Shown here: positions 16,582 through 25,853 of the stretch, piece after piece
Numbering within the stretch: position 1 is the stretch's first letter
How the letters are laid out: the number at the start of each line of letters is the position of its first letter
The notes under the pieces: model-generated
Database searches by the model: none
The model's input: only the letters and a program-made list of their open reading frames with translations
What the model was told of the DNA's origin: nothing
Source of the DNA: Clostridiales bacterium
GTDB taxonomy: Bacteria; Bacillota; Clostridia; Christensenellales; Borkfalkiaceae
Direction: 5' to 3'
Length of the DNA: 57,854 nt
Assembly (NCBI GenBank): GCA_003538975.1
Contig: DPQQ01000004.1
Coordinates: 30,807-88,660 of the forward strand
Translations under genes and position numbers: made by a program

Positions 16582-19233
16582 TCAGATTAAATTACGGCTT
16601 TCGTGACAACAGAAATATATTATCTGCGAAGTTTCTGAAAGAGTTTCGAGAAGAACCTTAACTTCGTCAAGATGCTTTTTATCGAGAAAAACGAACGGAT
16701 CGTCCATTATGACGAACGGGAGATTCCCTCCGAAAACGGCTTCCGCCGCGGCGAGTCTGAACCCGAGCGAAGAAACGGCCTTTTCACCGTCGCTCAAATA
16801 TCCTTCGGAAGCGAGTTTTCCTTCCTTTTCGAAATTCGGTTCCAGCCTGTCCGAAAGCTTTACGCTGTCCGAAATATTTTTGTCGAGTGCGCCTACATAC
16901 TTTTTATATGCGCTTTCTATAGGCGCGGTGTACTTCGCAATTACCGCGTCTTTCGCTTCCTTCATGAACTTTTCGGCGTACTTCAATATCTCGTACTCGT
17001 GAGTAAGCCCGCGGATCGTTTCTTTCATTTCGGATAATTCCGCTTTCGAGCCGTCTGTAAGTTCAGAATATTTTTCGTCTTCTTCGATCTCTTTGTTCAA
17101 AGAAACTTCTTCCTTTAACAGTTCGTCAAGTTTTTTATCGTCCGCGGCTATATCCGAAGGATTCGCGGCGGAAACGTTCTCCGCATTTTCGCAACCCGGG
17201 TGAGCCGTTTTGTAGTCGGAAAGTTCTTTTAACTTAGTGCCGTAATCTTCTTCGAATCGTTTCTTTTCGGCGATATTCGATGTTATATCTGTTATTATGC
17301 CGTAAATTTTATCCGAAATATAGCTACTGTTCAGGCTGCCTTTCGCCGCCGCTGTATCGCCCAAATCCGACCAATACGTTTCTTCGGGATCGTATTTTAC
17401 AAGAATTTTTTTAACGTCAGAAAGGTTAAAGTCAATATCCGATTCGAGCTTTTTCTTCGTTTCTTCGTACTTTTCCGCTCGTTTTGTGAACGCCTTATAT
17501 TCGTCCGAAGACGTAAGTATTTCTTTCAGCGCACTTTCGTATTTTTCCGTCTTTAATTTATAATAATACAATTTATTCCCTTCGGGATAAACAATATTAT
17601 CAAAAGTAAAACCGTATTCCGATAAAAAACTTCCGAGATCGTTTGAAATCGTGTTTATTTTTTCGAAAAGTCTTTCGGCTTTTTGCGTACCTTCGGCAAT
17701 TTTCGAGCATAATTTTTTATAACTTAAGTATCCGTCGTTAAAATCGTATGCGTCCTTTATCGGATCGCCCGATACGTATCCGTAGCGAGCTATAAGCGCA
17801 TAAATCTCGTTTTTGGCGTTTGTCAGTTCGTAACGGTTTGCCGAAACGCTACCGTAATCTTTGCCGTCAGATCGCTTAAGAAGATATATGAACGCGTCTG
17901 TGAGAAGAACCGTTATACCGGCGGCAAACAATATTATGCCGACAAGCTTATTTATAAAGAATACGCCTGCGCCGCCCAAAACGAAAACAATCGCCAAGAT
18001 AAGCAAAGCGATACATATTTTAGGCGTTTTACGCTTGTTTTTATCCGTATTAACCTGTTCGTTTCCGCCGAGAAGGTCCGTATATTTTTTAAGTTTCAAA
18101 AGAACTTTTTCTCCTGTCGCGGCAGGTTCTCCGACCAGATAAAACGGACTCTTTTTAATCTCTTCTTTAATCTCGTCAAGGTTTGCGTTTACTGCGGATA
18201 GCTCCCTTAAATCCGACTTCAGCTCGCCGAGCTCGGTTTGCTTTTCTTCTGCCTGTTCGTCCGAAACCGTACCGCCGGCAAATTTTTCGTCAAGTAATTT
18301 CAGCCGGGATTTTTCTTCTTCGGTAAAGCCGTCCGGCATCGAAAATTCCGCGCTTTTAATCGCCCTCGCGCTGCTCGACATACTTTCGAGCTCGTCGGGT
18401 TTCGGAAAAGAATACGGATAATTTTTATTGAATTCGGCAAGTTTTTCTTCCGATACTTTGACCTTTTCATTTAGCGCGGCGTACTGCGCGTTTACTTCGG
18501 ATAAAAGCTTTAACGAATTATATTTTTCTTTCCGCTCTTTCAATATTTTTATTTCTTCCGATATGGCGGAAAGCCTTTTATACTTTTCGCCAAGATTTTC
18601 GCCTATTTTTTCGTAATTTTTTATTTTTACCGAAAGTTCGTCCGCTTCTTTTTTCATGACGGGTATTTTCCCGGGATTTTTTGCGTTCGCACTCGCCTTG
18701 TATGTTTTTATGTTTGCCGACATTTCGTCTATCGCTTTGTCCGCTCCTGCGGCAGACAGCGAATTTTCGCTTATACCGGCTCCGGAAGATTCGATATACT
18801 CGGAACCTATAAAAAGAGTCCTTATAAAAGCGTTTTCGTTCAGTCCGAAAAGAGCTTCGCCGATAGATTTTTCGGATTCGAACCCGAAAAATTCTTCGTT
18901 GTTTTTATATACCTTTGTAACGTCTTCAGTATCGCTCTTTTTGCCGAAAGTCCGCTCTATTCTGTATGAATTTCCGCCTTCGGTAAACTCTATATTTCCG
19001 CCGAATACGCCGCCGGAAAGAGGATAAAATTTGAGTCTTTCTGGCATTTTCTTATCTTTCGAATAATTGCTTTTATAGGATTCGAGACCGTAAAACATGG
19101 CTTTTATAAACGTCGCGAGAGTGGTTTTACCGAATCCGTTTTCCCTTTCGAAAAGGTTAAAACCGTCCTTAAATTCGATTTTTTCGTCTTTTATTTTGCC
19201 GAATCCCGCTATATAACACGATTTTATTTTCAT
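16582..19233 (-). CDS. YhaN/SbcC-like SMC-family ATPase with membrane insert
   Basis: This 883-aa ABC/SMC-type ATPase has the N-terminal P-loop ENGFGKTTLATF, long coiled coils (about 170-390 and 470-760), and a C-terminal ABC lobe with LSDGEKAVSSLGFR (signature) and VIMDDPFVFLD (Walker B). Two hydrophobic helices at about residues 401-449 interrupt the coiled coil, as in YhaN-type proteins, which points to membrane association; classical SbcC lacks this. It overlaps the upstream phosphoesterase stop by 4 bases, implying translational coupling. By analogy with Rad50-Mre11/SbcCD it would process DNA ends. The LexA-like box ahead of the operon supports a damage response. Confidence 0.85.
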   Translation of the reverse strand: MKIKSCYIAGFGKIKDEKIEFKDGFNLFERENGFGKTTLATFIKAMFYGLESYKSNYSKDKKMPERLKFYPLSGGVFGGNIEFTEGGNSYRIERTFGKKSDTEDVTKVYKNNEEFFGFESEKSIGEALFGLNENAFIRTLFIGSEYIESSGAGISENSLSAAGADKAIDEMSANIKTYKASANAKNPGKIPVMKKEADELSVKIKNYEKIGENLGEKYKRLSAISEEIKILKERKEKYNSLKLLSEVNAQYAALNEKVKVSEEKLAEFNKNYPYSFPKPDELESMSSSARAIKSAEFSMPDGFTEEEKSRLKLLDEKFAGGTVSDEQAEEKQTELGELKSDLRELSAVNANLDEIKEEIKKSPFYLVGEPAATGEKVLLKLKKYTDLLGGNEQVNTDKNKRKTPKICIALLILAIVFVLGGAGVFFINKLVGIILFAAGITVLLTDAFIYLLKRSDGKDYGSVSANRYELTNAKNEIYALIARYGYVSGDPIKDAYDFNDGYLSYKKLCSKIAEGTQKAERLFEKINTISNDLGSFLSEYGFTFDNIVYPEGNKLYYYKLKTEKYESALKEILTSSDEYKAFTKRAEKYEETKKKLESDIDFNLSDVKKILVKYDPEETYWSDLGDTAAAKGSLNSSYISDKIYGIITDITSNIAEKKRFEEDYGTKLKELSDYKTAHPGCENAENVSAANPSDIAADDKKLDELLKEEVSLNKEIEEDEKYSELTDGSKAELSEMKETIRGLTHEYEILKYAEKFMKEAKDAVIAKYTAPIESAYKKYVGALDKNISDSVKLSDRLEPNFEKEGKLASEGYLSDGEKAVSSLGFRLAAAEAVFGGNLPFVIMDDPFVFLDKKHLDEVKVLLETLSETSQIIYFCCHESRNLI

Positions 19234-20324
19234 AAAAGTCCCCCGTTTTCGAAAGCTTTAAGTCCCGTTTCGGCTACTTCCGCTTTTTCGCCCTCTGTAA
19301 GATCCGACGAGTATACTCTGCGGATAAATTCGCCGACGACTCCCGGATCGCTTACATAAGACTCGTAATCTATTTTCAACCTGCGCTTATCCTTTACGTT
19401 CACGTAAAAATAGTCGTTTTTCAATAAATTTTCTACTTCTTTACAAACCGAACCGTCGTAAACTTTTGTAAAACCGGTAAGGTAAATTCTTAAAATATCA
19501 TCTTTATCGTACCCGTCTGAAGCAAGCGCCGAACGAGCCGCGTCGGATATTTCGTAAACGCCGTCCGCACCCGTAACGTCTATATGCGCTTCCTTTATAA
19601 CTCTTACGGAATTAACTACAAATTCTGCCGAAAATTCATATCCCGTAAAATCCTTTACTTCGCCGGACGGATCCGGAATATCGAGAACTATAAAGCCCTT
19701 TTTGCCCGTTTCGTCAAAGCCTCTGCCTTCGAGACAGCCGGGATACGCGTATGTAAACCCTGAATATTCGCCCTTATCAAACGAATGTATATGTCCGAGA
19801 GCAAGATAATCAAGATTTTTGTCCGCAAGCTTTTTAAGGGGAATATTGATGGATCCTTCCGCATCCGAAAGCTGCCCGTGCAGCATCAATATATTAAACC
19901 TGTCTCGCCGAAACGTCACCGTAGAATAAAACGACAGTGCGTTTTTATCGGTCAGCTCTATCCCCGTTATATCTATAAATCCGTCTTCGTAAGTAACGGT
20001 TTCTTCCCCGAAAGTTTTAAGATTGTCTATCGTTTCGGTATAAGTTTCAAGATCGTCGTGGTTGCCCCTTAAATAGTAAAAAGTTATATCGGGGTTACGT
20101 TTTACCGCCTGATAAAAAAACTCTTTATCCTTTTTCAGCGGTCTTTCGGAATCGAACGCGTCGCCCGATATAAGAATGATTTTTATACCGTTTGATCGGG
20201 CGTATCCGATCATTTTATCGAAAGCTTCCCTTACTTCCATACGTCTTATCTCGCTTTTTGCGGCGGGCAAGCCCGATTCGATTTTCGCCCCGAGATGAAT
20301 GTCGGCGCAATGCAATATTTTCAT
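19230..20324 (-). CDS. YhaO/SbcD-like metallophosphoesterase (DNA exonuclease)
   Basis: This 364-aa calcineurin-like phosphoesterase, first in the pair, would be the nuclease subunit. Metal-binding motifs appear in order: CADIHLGA (about 6-13), LISGDAFD, YLRGNHDDLETY, MLHGQLS and ALGHIHS. The frame reaches 20372, but AAAAGGAGCGAAAC directly before the ATG at 20324 (MKILHCADIHLG) sets the start. Its last four bases overlap the YhaN-like start. The 5' region carries a promoter and a LexA-type palindrome. Confidence 0.9.
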   Translation of the reverse strand: MKILHCADIHLGAKIESGLPAAKSEIRRMEVREAFDKMIGYARSNGIKIILISGDAFDSERPLKKDKEFFYQAVKRNPDITFYYLRGNHDDLETYTETIDNLKTFGEETVTYEDGFIDITGIELTDKNALSFYSTVTFRRDRFNILMLHGQLSDAEGSINIPLKKLADKNLDYLALGHIHSFDKGEYSGFTYAYPGCLEGRGFDETGKKGFIVLDIPDPSGEVKDFTGYEFSAEFVVNSVRVIKEAHIDVTGADGVYEISDAARSALASDGYDKDDILRIYLTGFTKVYDGSVCKEVENLLKNDYFYVNVKDKRRLKIDYESYVSDPGVVGEFIRRVYSSDLTEGEKAEVAETGLKAFENGGLL

Positions 20325-20364
20325 GTTTCGCTCCTTTTTACATCTTACCCTGTCTAAGCGCCTT

Positions 20365-20380
20365 GTGAACATATGTTCAC
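20365..20380. promoter_or_regulatory. Candidate LexA (SOS) box
   Basis: GTGAACATATGTTCAC is a perfect 16-bp palindrome. Its core GAAC-ATAT-GTTC matches the Gram-positive LexA (Cheo) box core CGAACRNRYGTTYG except for the outermost base on each side. It lies about 9 to 24 bases downstream of the predicted transcription start of the yhaO-yhaN-like operon, where a bound repressor would block RNA polymerase. Confidence 0.75.
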
Positions 20381-20395
20381 GTTTTCTTCAATTAC

Positions 20396-20424
20396 ATTAT
20401 AACACGGAATCGTCGGCAGTTCAA
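20396..20424 (-). promoter_or_regulatory. Promoter of the YhaO/YhaN-like operon
   Basis: On the minus strand, TTGAAC (20419-20424) and a perfect TATAAT (20396-20401) are 17 bases apart. Transcription should start near 20389, giving a leader of about 65 nt that contains the LexA-like palindrome. Confidence 0.8.
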
Positions 20425-20479
20425 GAATTATTTTATTTGTAATCAATCTGCTTTTTCAATAATAAATTCACTTATAGGG

Positions 20480-20506
20480 AAAACGGGCGGGTTTACCGTC
20501 CGTTTT
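20480..20506. terminator. Possible bidirectional terminator after the patatin gene
   Basis: AAAACGGGCGG and CCGTCCGTTTT pair over 11 bp (one G-T wobble) around the loop GTTTA. The T tract is short on the minus strand and five T long on the plus strand. It lies between the patatin gene and the upstream region of the YhaO operon. Confidence 0.6.
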
Positions 20507-20548
20507 TCGCTTATGTTTTCTTTTGTTTATTATAATTATTCCTGTATT

Positions 20549-21418
20549 TTATTTGTTTTTTACGACTGTTAAAGAGGTAAAAGATTCTTCGTCGAGATCT
20601 TTTAGTTTTTTGGCTCTTTTACGGTTAAAACGAGCTATGCCCGTTTTTATTTCGTCCATTTTTTCCATAGCTGCGGCGTAGCCCGATTCAAACATTTCGT
20701 GTCTGCCGGAAAGCGAAGTCCCCGTATAAGCAGAAAGGTCGGGCGTTATCATCACGTCGGAATATTTATAACCTTTTTCTTTGGGGTTCTTGCTTGCGCC
20801 CGGGCGAAGCTTGTCTTCGGGCGTTAACGGATTGAATGCCGAAAGGTCCACGCCTACGACGTATTCCGCGCCGAGTTCTCTTACTTCCCTTGCAGGGATC
20901 GAATTAAGGTAAGCTCCGTCTATAAGCCTTCTGCCTTCGGTATCGACCACAGGCCTGAAATACGGTAAAAAACATCCCGAACCGCTTACAGCCGTCGCTA
21001 CTTTGCCTTTGGTAAAATGAATTTCTTTCATTTCGTCGGCGTCGGTGCATACCGCGACGAAAGGTTTTTTAAGTTCTTCGATATTCTTTCCGCCGATTTC
21101 GCGGTCGATTACTCTGCGTATTCCGGACATATCCATATTGAACGGCAGTCCCGTGATTACGTCTTTAAGTTTTATTCCGAGAATAAGATTCTGTATATCG
21201 GTGCTCGAATATCCGTCGGCGTAAAACGCGCCTATTATGCTGCCGATGCTTGTTCCTCCGATTATGTCGAAGGTTATTCCGTTTTCTTCGAACGCTTTAA
21301 GCGCGCCGAGTTCGGCAAAACCTTTCGCTCCGCCGCTTCCGAGCGCTAGTCCCAGAACGGGTTTCGCCTTTTCTCTCCTTTTTGCGGCAAGTCTTTTAAA
21401 AAACGCTATAAGTCCCAT
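20549..21418 (-). CDS. Patatin-like phospholipase (RssA type)
   Basis: This 289-aa patatin-family acyl hydrolase would act on lipid or lysophospholipid esters with a Ser-Asp dyad. The oxyanion loop GSGGAKG (about 27-33), the nucleophile elbow GGTSIG with S57, and the dyad aspartate in IDGAY (D167) are all intact, so it should be active. A short basic segment (FKRLAAKRREKAKP) precedes the domain, with no signal peptide. The natural substrate is unknown. Confidence 0.9.
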   Translation of the reverse strand: MGLIAFFKRLAAKRREKAKPVLGLALGSGGAKGFAELGALKAFEENGITFDIIGGTSIGSIIGAFYADGYSSTDIQNLILGIKLKDVITGLPFNMDMSGIRRVIDREIGGKNIEELKKPFVAVCTDADEMKEIHFTKGKVATAVSGSGCFLPYFRPVVDTEGRRLIDGAYLNSIPAREVRELGAEYVVGVDLSAFNPLTPEDKLRPGASKNPKEKGYKYSDVMITPDLSAYTGTSLSGRHEMFESGYAAAMEKMDEIKTGIARFNRKRAKKLKDLDEESFTSLTVVKNK

Positions 21419-21495
21419 ATTGTTACCTTTTATCCGTTTGTTTTTGTATTTTTAACGCAGATTTTTTAAAATCGCGTAAAATCGTAAAATTATTC

Positions 21496-22173
21496 TCAGA
21501 TGTCTTTTCCTAAGGAAACTTCCGTATCTCTGTCCGTATTATCGCCGTTTTTGGATTTGCCGTTTTTGATTATTTTAACAACGAACACGACGAACATTAC
21601 CGCAGCGATAACAAATAGCGAATATAAAATTATATCGACGTACGGCAAAAACAGTTCCGCTAAAACAGAAATGATAAGTCCCGCAACGAGATTGCCAGCG
21701 GCCACCGCGAAAAACGCCTTAAAAAAGTCTAAATTTATAAAAGCCGCTATGGCGGTACCCGTCCACACTCCCGTCATCGGAAGCGGAATCGCGACGAATA
21801 TACATACGGCGAGAGTTTTGATAAATTCTTCCCGTTTTTTTGAATTATCGTCGCCCGTATTTATATTTTTACTGCGTTTTTCAAGTTCTCTTTTCGCTTT
21901 ATCCGAGATATAATTTTCAATTCCCACGGCGATATTTTTGAAAAATTTTACGCGCTTCAATAAATTAAGAAACGGTTTAAGCAAAAAGAACAATATAAAA
22001 AATACCGCCGTCGAGCCGAGATAAGATATAAAAAACGCCTTAAAAAAGCCGAGTCCCGCGCCCCTTGCGAACATTATCGAACCTTTAAGTTCTATGAGTG
22101 GCAGCATCGCTCCCAAAAACGTCGCGAGCCCGCTGCCGAGCGCGTCTGACAATGCCGTGATCAAACCTTTCAT
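21496..22173 (-). CDS. Small multidrug export-type membrane protein
   Basis: This 225-aa membrane protein has about five hydrophobic helices. The sequence AIPLPMTGVWTGTAIAAF followed by GNLVAGLIISVLAE matches the family annotated as small multi-drug export (Sm_multidrug_ex); the name is historical and the transport function is little tested. The N-terminal GAMLPLIELKGSIMFARG is also characteristic. A soluble loop (about 85-118) and a charged C-terminal tail are cytoplasmic. The Shine-Dalgarno sequence is weak. Confidence 0.82.
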   Translation of the reverse strand: MKGLITALSDALGSGLATFLGAMLPLIELKGSIMFARGAGLGFFKAFFISYLGSTAVFFILFFLLKPFLNLLKRVKFFKNIAVGIENYISDKAKRELEKRSKNINTGDDNSKKREEFIKTLAVCIFVAIPLPMTGVWTGTAIAAFINLDFFKAFFAVAAGNLVAGLIISVLAELFLPYVDIILYSLFVIAAVMFVVFVVKIIKNGKSKNGDNTDRDTEVSLGKDI

Positions 22174-22218
22174 AACAATTTACCGTGACGGATAAAGCAA
22201 AAGTCTCATAGTAAAAAC

Positions 22219-22245
22219 TTGCATTACCTTTTATTTTAGTATAAT
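22219..22245 (+). promoter_or_regulatory. Candidate promoter of the TtcA-like gene
   Basis: TTGCAT (22219-22224) precedes a perfect TATAAT (22240-22245). The 15-base spacing is short; TAATAT, 17 bases from the same -35 box, is an alternative -10. Confidence 0.45.
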
Positions 22246-22302
22246 ATTTATATATGCGGTTGTCAACGATATTTTACCCGGACAAACCGCGGAGAAAACC
22301 AT

Positions 22303-23052
22303 ATGGATATAAACAAGCTTACTTCAAAAACGCGTAAAGCGGCGGAAGATTTTAACATGATATCGGCGGGCGATAAAATCGCCGTAGGCCTTTCCGGCGG
22401 GAAAGACAGCGTTACTCTCCTTAAAATTTTATCGGAATTAAGGCGTTATTATCCCGAAAAGTTCGAGCTTATCGCCATAACCGTAGATCTTGCCTTCAAG
22501 AACAGTCCGACCGATTATACGCCCTTAAAAGAACTTTGCAAAAGTCTCGGCGTGCCTTTCTGTCTCGTAAAAACCGAGATAGGCGAAATAGTTTTCGACG
22601 TCCGCAAAGAACCGAATCCGTGTTCCCTTTGCTCCAAAATGCGTAAGGGCGCACTGTATAATAAGGCGGCGGAACTCGGCGCGGACAAGGTTGCGTTAGG
22701 ACACCACGCGGACGATCTTACCGATACGTTTTTACTCTCTATGTTTTACGAAGGCAGGCTTTCGACCTTTCCCCCGAAATTAAAACTCGAAAAAACGGGT
22801 ATAACCGTCATAAGACCTATGATTTATTTAAGAGAGTGCGAAATTTCTTCCTACGCAAAAGCAAATCTCCCGATAGTAAAGAGCGAATGTCCGGCAAATA
22901 AACACACAAAGCGTGAAGAAGTAAAGACGATCGTAAAAGACCTTAATAAGCAAATCCCCGGCGTGAGACGGATGATATTTACCGCGCTCACCCATCCCGA
23001 AAGATACAATCTTTTCGACAAGTTCGGAAAAGACGCTTGCAAAAACAACTAA
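22303..23052 (+). CDS. TtcA-family tRNA 2-thiolation ATPase
   Basis: This 249-aa PP-loop enzyme of the TtcA/TtuA group activates a tRNA base with ATP and inserts sulfur using a 4Fe-4S cluster. The PP-loop SGGKDS (31-36), PCSLC (C107, C110) and SECPANKHTKRE (C196) match the TtcA pattern of a PP-loop plus three cluster cysteines. The substrate is presumably C32 of tRNA, although clostridial members are not all tested. The gene is monocistronic with GGAG before the ATG and a strong terminator after it. Confidence 0.88.
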   Translation: MDINKLTSKTRKAAEDFNMISAGDKIAVGLSGGKDSVTLLKILSELRRYYPEKFELIAITVDLAFKNSPTDYTPLKELCKSLGVPFCLVKTEIGEIVFDVRKEPNPCSLCSKMRKGALYNKAAELGADKVALGHHADDLTDTFLLSMFYEGRLSTFPPKLKLEKTGITVIRPMIYLRECEISSYAKANLPIVKSECPANKHTKREEVKTIVKDLNKQIPGVRRMIFTALTHPERYNLFDKFGKDACKNN

Positions 23053-23082
23053 ATAATCGTACTATATAATAAACCGCTATAA

Positions 23083-23109
23083 AAAAGAGTACCGATCCGG
23101 TACTCTTTT
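23083..23109. terminator. Strong bidirectional terminator
   Basis: AAAAGAGTACCG and CGGTACTCTTTT form a perfect 12-bp stem around ATC. It separates the convergent TtcA-like gene and LRR lipoprotein gene and suits both. Confidence 0.93.
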
Positions 23110-23124
23110 GTTTTATTTATAAAA

Positions 23125-24189
23125 TTACTTAACGTAAGTTATTCTGTCTTCGTTTAAGCAGCCGCTGAAAGCGTCGGGATAAATAGTCTTGTTCGCATTG
23201 AAAGTTATCTTGTTACAGTCGAGATTTTTGCAATCTTTGAACGCATATTTGCCGAAACTCGTTACAGCCGACAATCCGGAATTGCCTTCGAGCGTTTCGC
23301 TTTCGAACAAAACGGTTAAGGACGAAGATCCTTCGAAAGCGGATTCGCCGATCTTTTCGAGTAACGCCGCGGTTCCTTCGATCTTTGTTCCTTTGTAGCC
23401 GTAGAATGCTTTTTTGCCGATTTCTTTAACTTTGCTGTTTGTCGCAAAGGTAACAGAAGTAAGTCTGGGGCAGTTTGCGAAAGCCGATTCGCCGATCGTT
23501 TCGACGCCGGCGGGAATGGTCATCGAAGTGACGTAAGCCTTTTCGAAAGCCGATTCGCCGATAGATACGATATTGCCGGAAATTTCGACGGTTTCGATAT
23601 TTACGCCGTTAAAAGCGCGTTCGGGAAGATTGTAAGCTTCTTCGCCTTCGTATTTAAGAACGATTTTTTCAAGCGTTTTGGGAATGTAGTAAGTCGTACC
23701 CGAAGTATCGCCCGCATTTTTGGTCTGAGTTATGGCGATGCCGCCTTCGTATTCTTTCGTCCCGAAAAGATAGCCTAAAAGTCTTTCTTCGTTAACAGCG
23801 TCAATAGAGCCGCCCGCGAAAGGAACGGTAAGAGTTTTAAGAGCGGTCATTTCGGCAAAAGCGCCCTGTCCGATTTCGGTTACGTTTTTGTCTATGGTAA
23901 GATTTTCGATTACCGAGTTGCCTTTGAAGGCGCCCGATTTAATCTTGGTTACGGTAACTTTTTCGCCTGACTTCATGGTGAAGCCGTCGGTCTTTCCTAC
24001 CGTAACGTCGGTTACGGCGTTATTTTCGGAATCGTATTCCGTCTGATATACGTTAAGAATGTACGTGTCGCCGGATTTTCTGACGACGGTAACTTCGCCC
24101 GAGTTTCCTTTATCTTTGTCGCACGCTATAAGCGAGAACGTGCAGACGGCAAGGATAACGCCGAGTAATACTGTTAAAAACTTCTTCAT
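23125..24189 (-). CDS. BspA-type leucine-rich-repeat lipoprotein
   Basis: This 354-aa protein has a lipoprotein signal peptide ending SLIAC, lipidated at about C23. From about residue 85 on it carries at least six LRR_5 (BspA) repeats of about 23 residues, for example IPAGVETIGESAFANCPRL and EIGKKAFYGY. Such proteins are surface-exposed and often bind host or matrix ligands or other proteins; no specific partner can be read. It has its own strong promoter and a terminator. The repeat type is the same as in the giant S8 protease at 45-53 kb. Confidence 0.88.
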   Translation of the reverse strand: MKKFLTVLLGVILAVCTFSLIACDKDKGNSGEVTVVRKSGDTYILNVYQTEYDSENNAVTDVTVGKTDGFTMKSGEKVTVTKIKSGAFKGNSVIENLTIDKNVTEIGQGAFAEMTALKTLTVPFAGGSIDAVNEERLLGYLFGTKEYEGGIAITQTKNAGDTSGTTYYIPKTLEKIVLKYEGEEAYNLPERAFNGVNIETVEISGNIVSIGESAFEKAYVTSMTIPAGVETIGESAFANCPRLTSVTFATNSKVKEIGKKAFYGYKGTKIEGTAALLEKIGESAFEGSSSLTVLFESETLEGNSGLSAVTSFGKYAFKDCKNLDCNKITFNANKTIYPDAFSGCLNEDRITYVK

Positions 24190-24264
24190 ATTGACTCCTG
24201 TAAAAGTTTTACCGTTTATGAACAGAATAAAACTTATAAGTTATACTTATAGATTTACCTATTG

Positions 24265-24293
24265 ATTTTAGCATACAAAAAACGTTTTGTCAA
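24265..24293 (-). promoter_or_regulatory. Strong promoter of the LRR lipoprotein gene
   Basis: On the minus strand TTGACA (24288-24293), 17 bases, then TGC-TAAAAT (24265-24270): a consensus -35 box plus an extended -10 element. The leader is about 70 nt. Confidence 0.8.
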
Positions 24294-24351
24294 TACAGAA
24301 GTTTTCTTTTTTATACTTTTTATTGTTTTTTATAAGTTTTATTTTTCTGTC

Positions 24352-25851
24352 TTATAAAATCACGTCGCCGTCAAACCAGCTTTCGAAAAAGTTCTCCACC
24401 CGGCAGCCCAGAGATTCGTAAACGGAAACATAATCGTACGGCGTAACTGTTTTATACATATTATCCGAATAATACTTTCTGAGTCCTTTGAAAAACTTTT
24501 CTTCTCCGACGGTATTTCTTAAATATTCGTGCATCAGAGCGCCCTTCATGTACGCTATGTTCACATACTCGTAATCGCTTGAAAATTCGGGGAGTTTCCT
24601 TATCATCGAAGTGTCTTTTTTGCCGTAAAGTTTATCGTAAACGGTGCAGTACGAAGAATAACTTTTCATCGCTTTTTTTATAAAATCGGTACGACTTTTA
24701 TTATAGGACGGATTTTTTTCGTAAAACAGAATTACCGAATATTCGGTAAGACCTTCGTCTAAAAAGCCGTAAGATATTTCGTCGTTTCCGACTACCGAAT
24801 ACCACCACTGATGCGCCGTCTCGTGTATAACCACTTCTTCACGCTCTTCTTCGGTAAGGTTATCGTCTATCATCGAAAGACAGGGATATTCCATACCTCC
24901 CGCAAATATCTGCGTTTCGGCAACGTCGTATTTTTTGTACGGATATTTTCCGAATAGTTCCGAAAACGTTTTTATCGCCGCTTTTGCGGTTTTCAAAGTC
25001 TTTTCGGGCGAAGCGTCTTTATAAAAATAGTAGTTTATCTCGACGCCGCTTTCCGTTTCCGTAAGACAGTCGAATTCTTCGGACATGACTATTGCAAAAT
25101 CCCTTGCTTTTTGAGCTTTAAAACCGTATGTAATCTTATCGTGGTCGTATTCCGACGACACCGTTACTCCCGAACTCGCTACCGCATATGTATTTTTAAC
25201 CGTAAAATACACTTCGTAATCGGCGCATTCCGAATAGAACGGATCGCCCGTAGAATAATACTCGCACTCGCAGAAACCGTTGTCGTAAACGCATAAAACG
25301 GGATACCAGTTGGCGATATTCACCGTTTTTTCGGTTATACCGGTACGAGCTACGACTTCAGCAAGTTTAACCTTAAAATTTATCGTAACTTCGACCGTTT
25401 CGGACGGAAAAACGGTATTAAAAAGCGGTACGATCAGAATATTTTCGTCCTTTCCTTCTACTGAAAAGTCCGCTTCTTCGCCGCCGGTAAACACCGCGAA
25501 TACCGAAATGTACCCGTAACTTAAACCCTTATAATAGCAAAGCGGTCGCTGTTCGACGGTAACGGGTGTGTATTTTGCGTCCTTGCGGAAGGCGTTCGGA
25601 TAAAGATTGAACTTTAATTCGTTTATGCCTTCTTCCGTGTCGTTAAAAAACGAAACGGTCTCCGTCGCCGTTATAAACCCTCCGTCATATTCGGCTTCGA
25701 TTTTATATTCGGTAAAGTTTGTTTTCGGCTTTTTACCGGAACAGCCGCCGGCGCACCCCGTAACCGATACGAAAATCACTACCGTTACCATAACGATAAA
25801 AGCCGCCGCGGTCTTAAACAATCCGCCTTTTTTAATACGATTTTTAAACAT
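24352..25851 (-). CDS. M1-family zinc metallopeptidase lipoprotein
   Basis: This 499-aa protein has an N-terminal membrane segment ending VSVTGC, a lipobox. The zinc-binding VVIHETAHQWW (about 341-345) and the third ligand in FLDEGLTEYS identify a gluzincin of the M1 aminopeptidase family. The N-terminal beta-domain and the catalytic domain are both present; the C-terminal helical domain is absent, giving the short membrane-bound form. It would trim peptides outside the membrane. Its Shine-Dalgarno GGGAG lies inside a terminator-like hairpin directly downstream of the SpoIIQ-like gene, so expression may depend on readthrough. Confidence 0.9.
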   Translation of the reverse strand: MFKNRIKKGGLFKTAAAFIVMVTVVIFVSVTGCAGGCSGKKPKTNFTEYKIEAEYDGGFITATETVSFFNDTEEGINELKFNLYPNAFRKDAKYTPVTVEQRPLCYYKGLSYGYISVFAVFTGGEEADFSVEGKDENILIVPLFNTVFPSETVEVTINFKVKLAEVVARTGITEKTVNIANWYPVLCVYDNGFCECEYYSTGDPFYSECADYEVYFTVKNTYAVASSGVTVSSEYDHDKITYGFKAQKARDFAIVMSEEFDCLTETESGVEINYYFYKDASPEKTLKTAKAAIKTFSELFGKYPYKKYDVAETQIFAGGMEYPCLSMIDDNLTEEEREEVVIHETAHQWWYSVVGNDEISYGFLDEGLTEYSVILFYEKNPSYNKSRTDFIKKAMKSYSSYCTVYDKLYGKKDTSMIRKLPEFSSDYEYVNIAYMKGALMHEYLRNTVGEEKFFKGLRKYYSDNMYKTVTPYDYVSVYESLGCRVENFFESWFDGDVIL

Positions 25852-25853
25852 GA

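Noticed and set aside
24190..24264. Leader of the LRR lipoprotein gene examined for a riboswitch
   Set aside because: It is AT-rich, with only a weak ACTTATAAGT-type palindrome and no recognisable aptamer.
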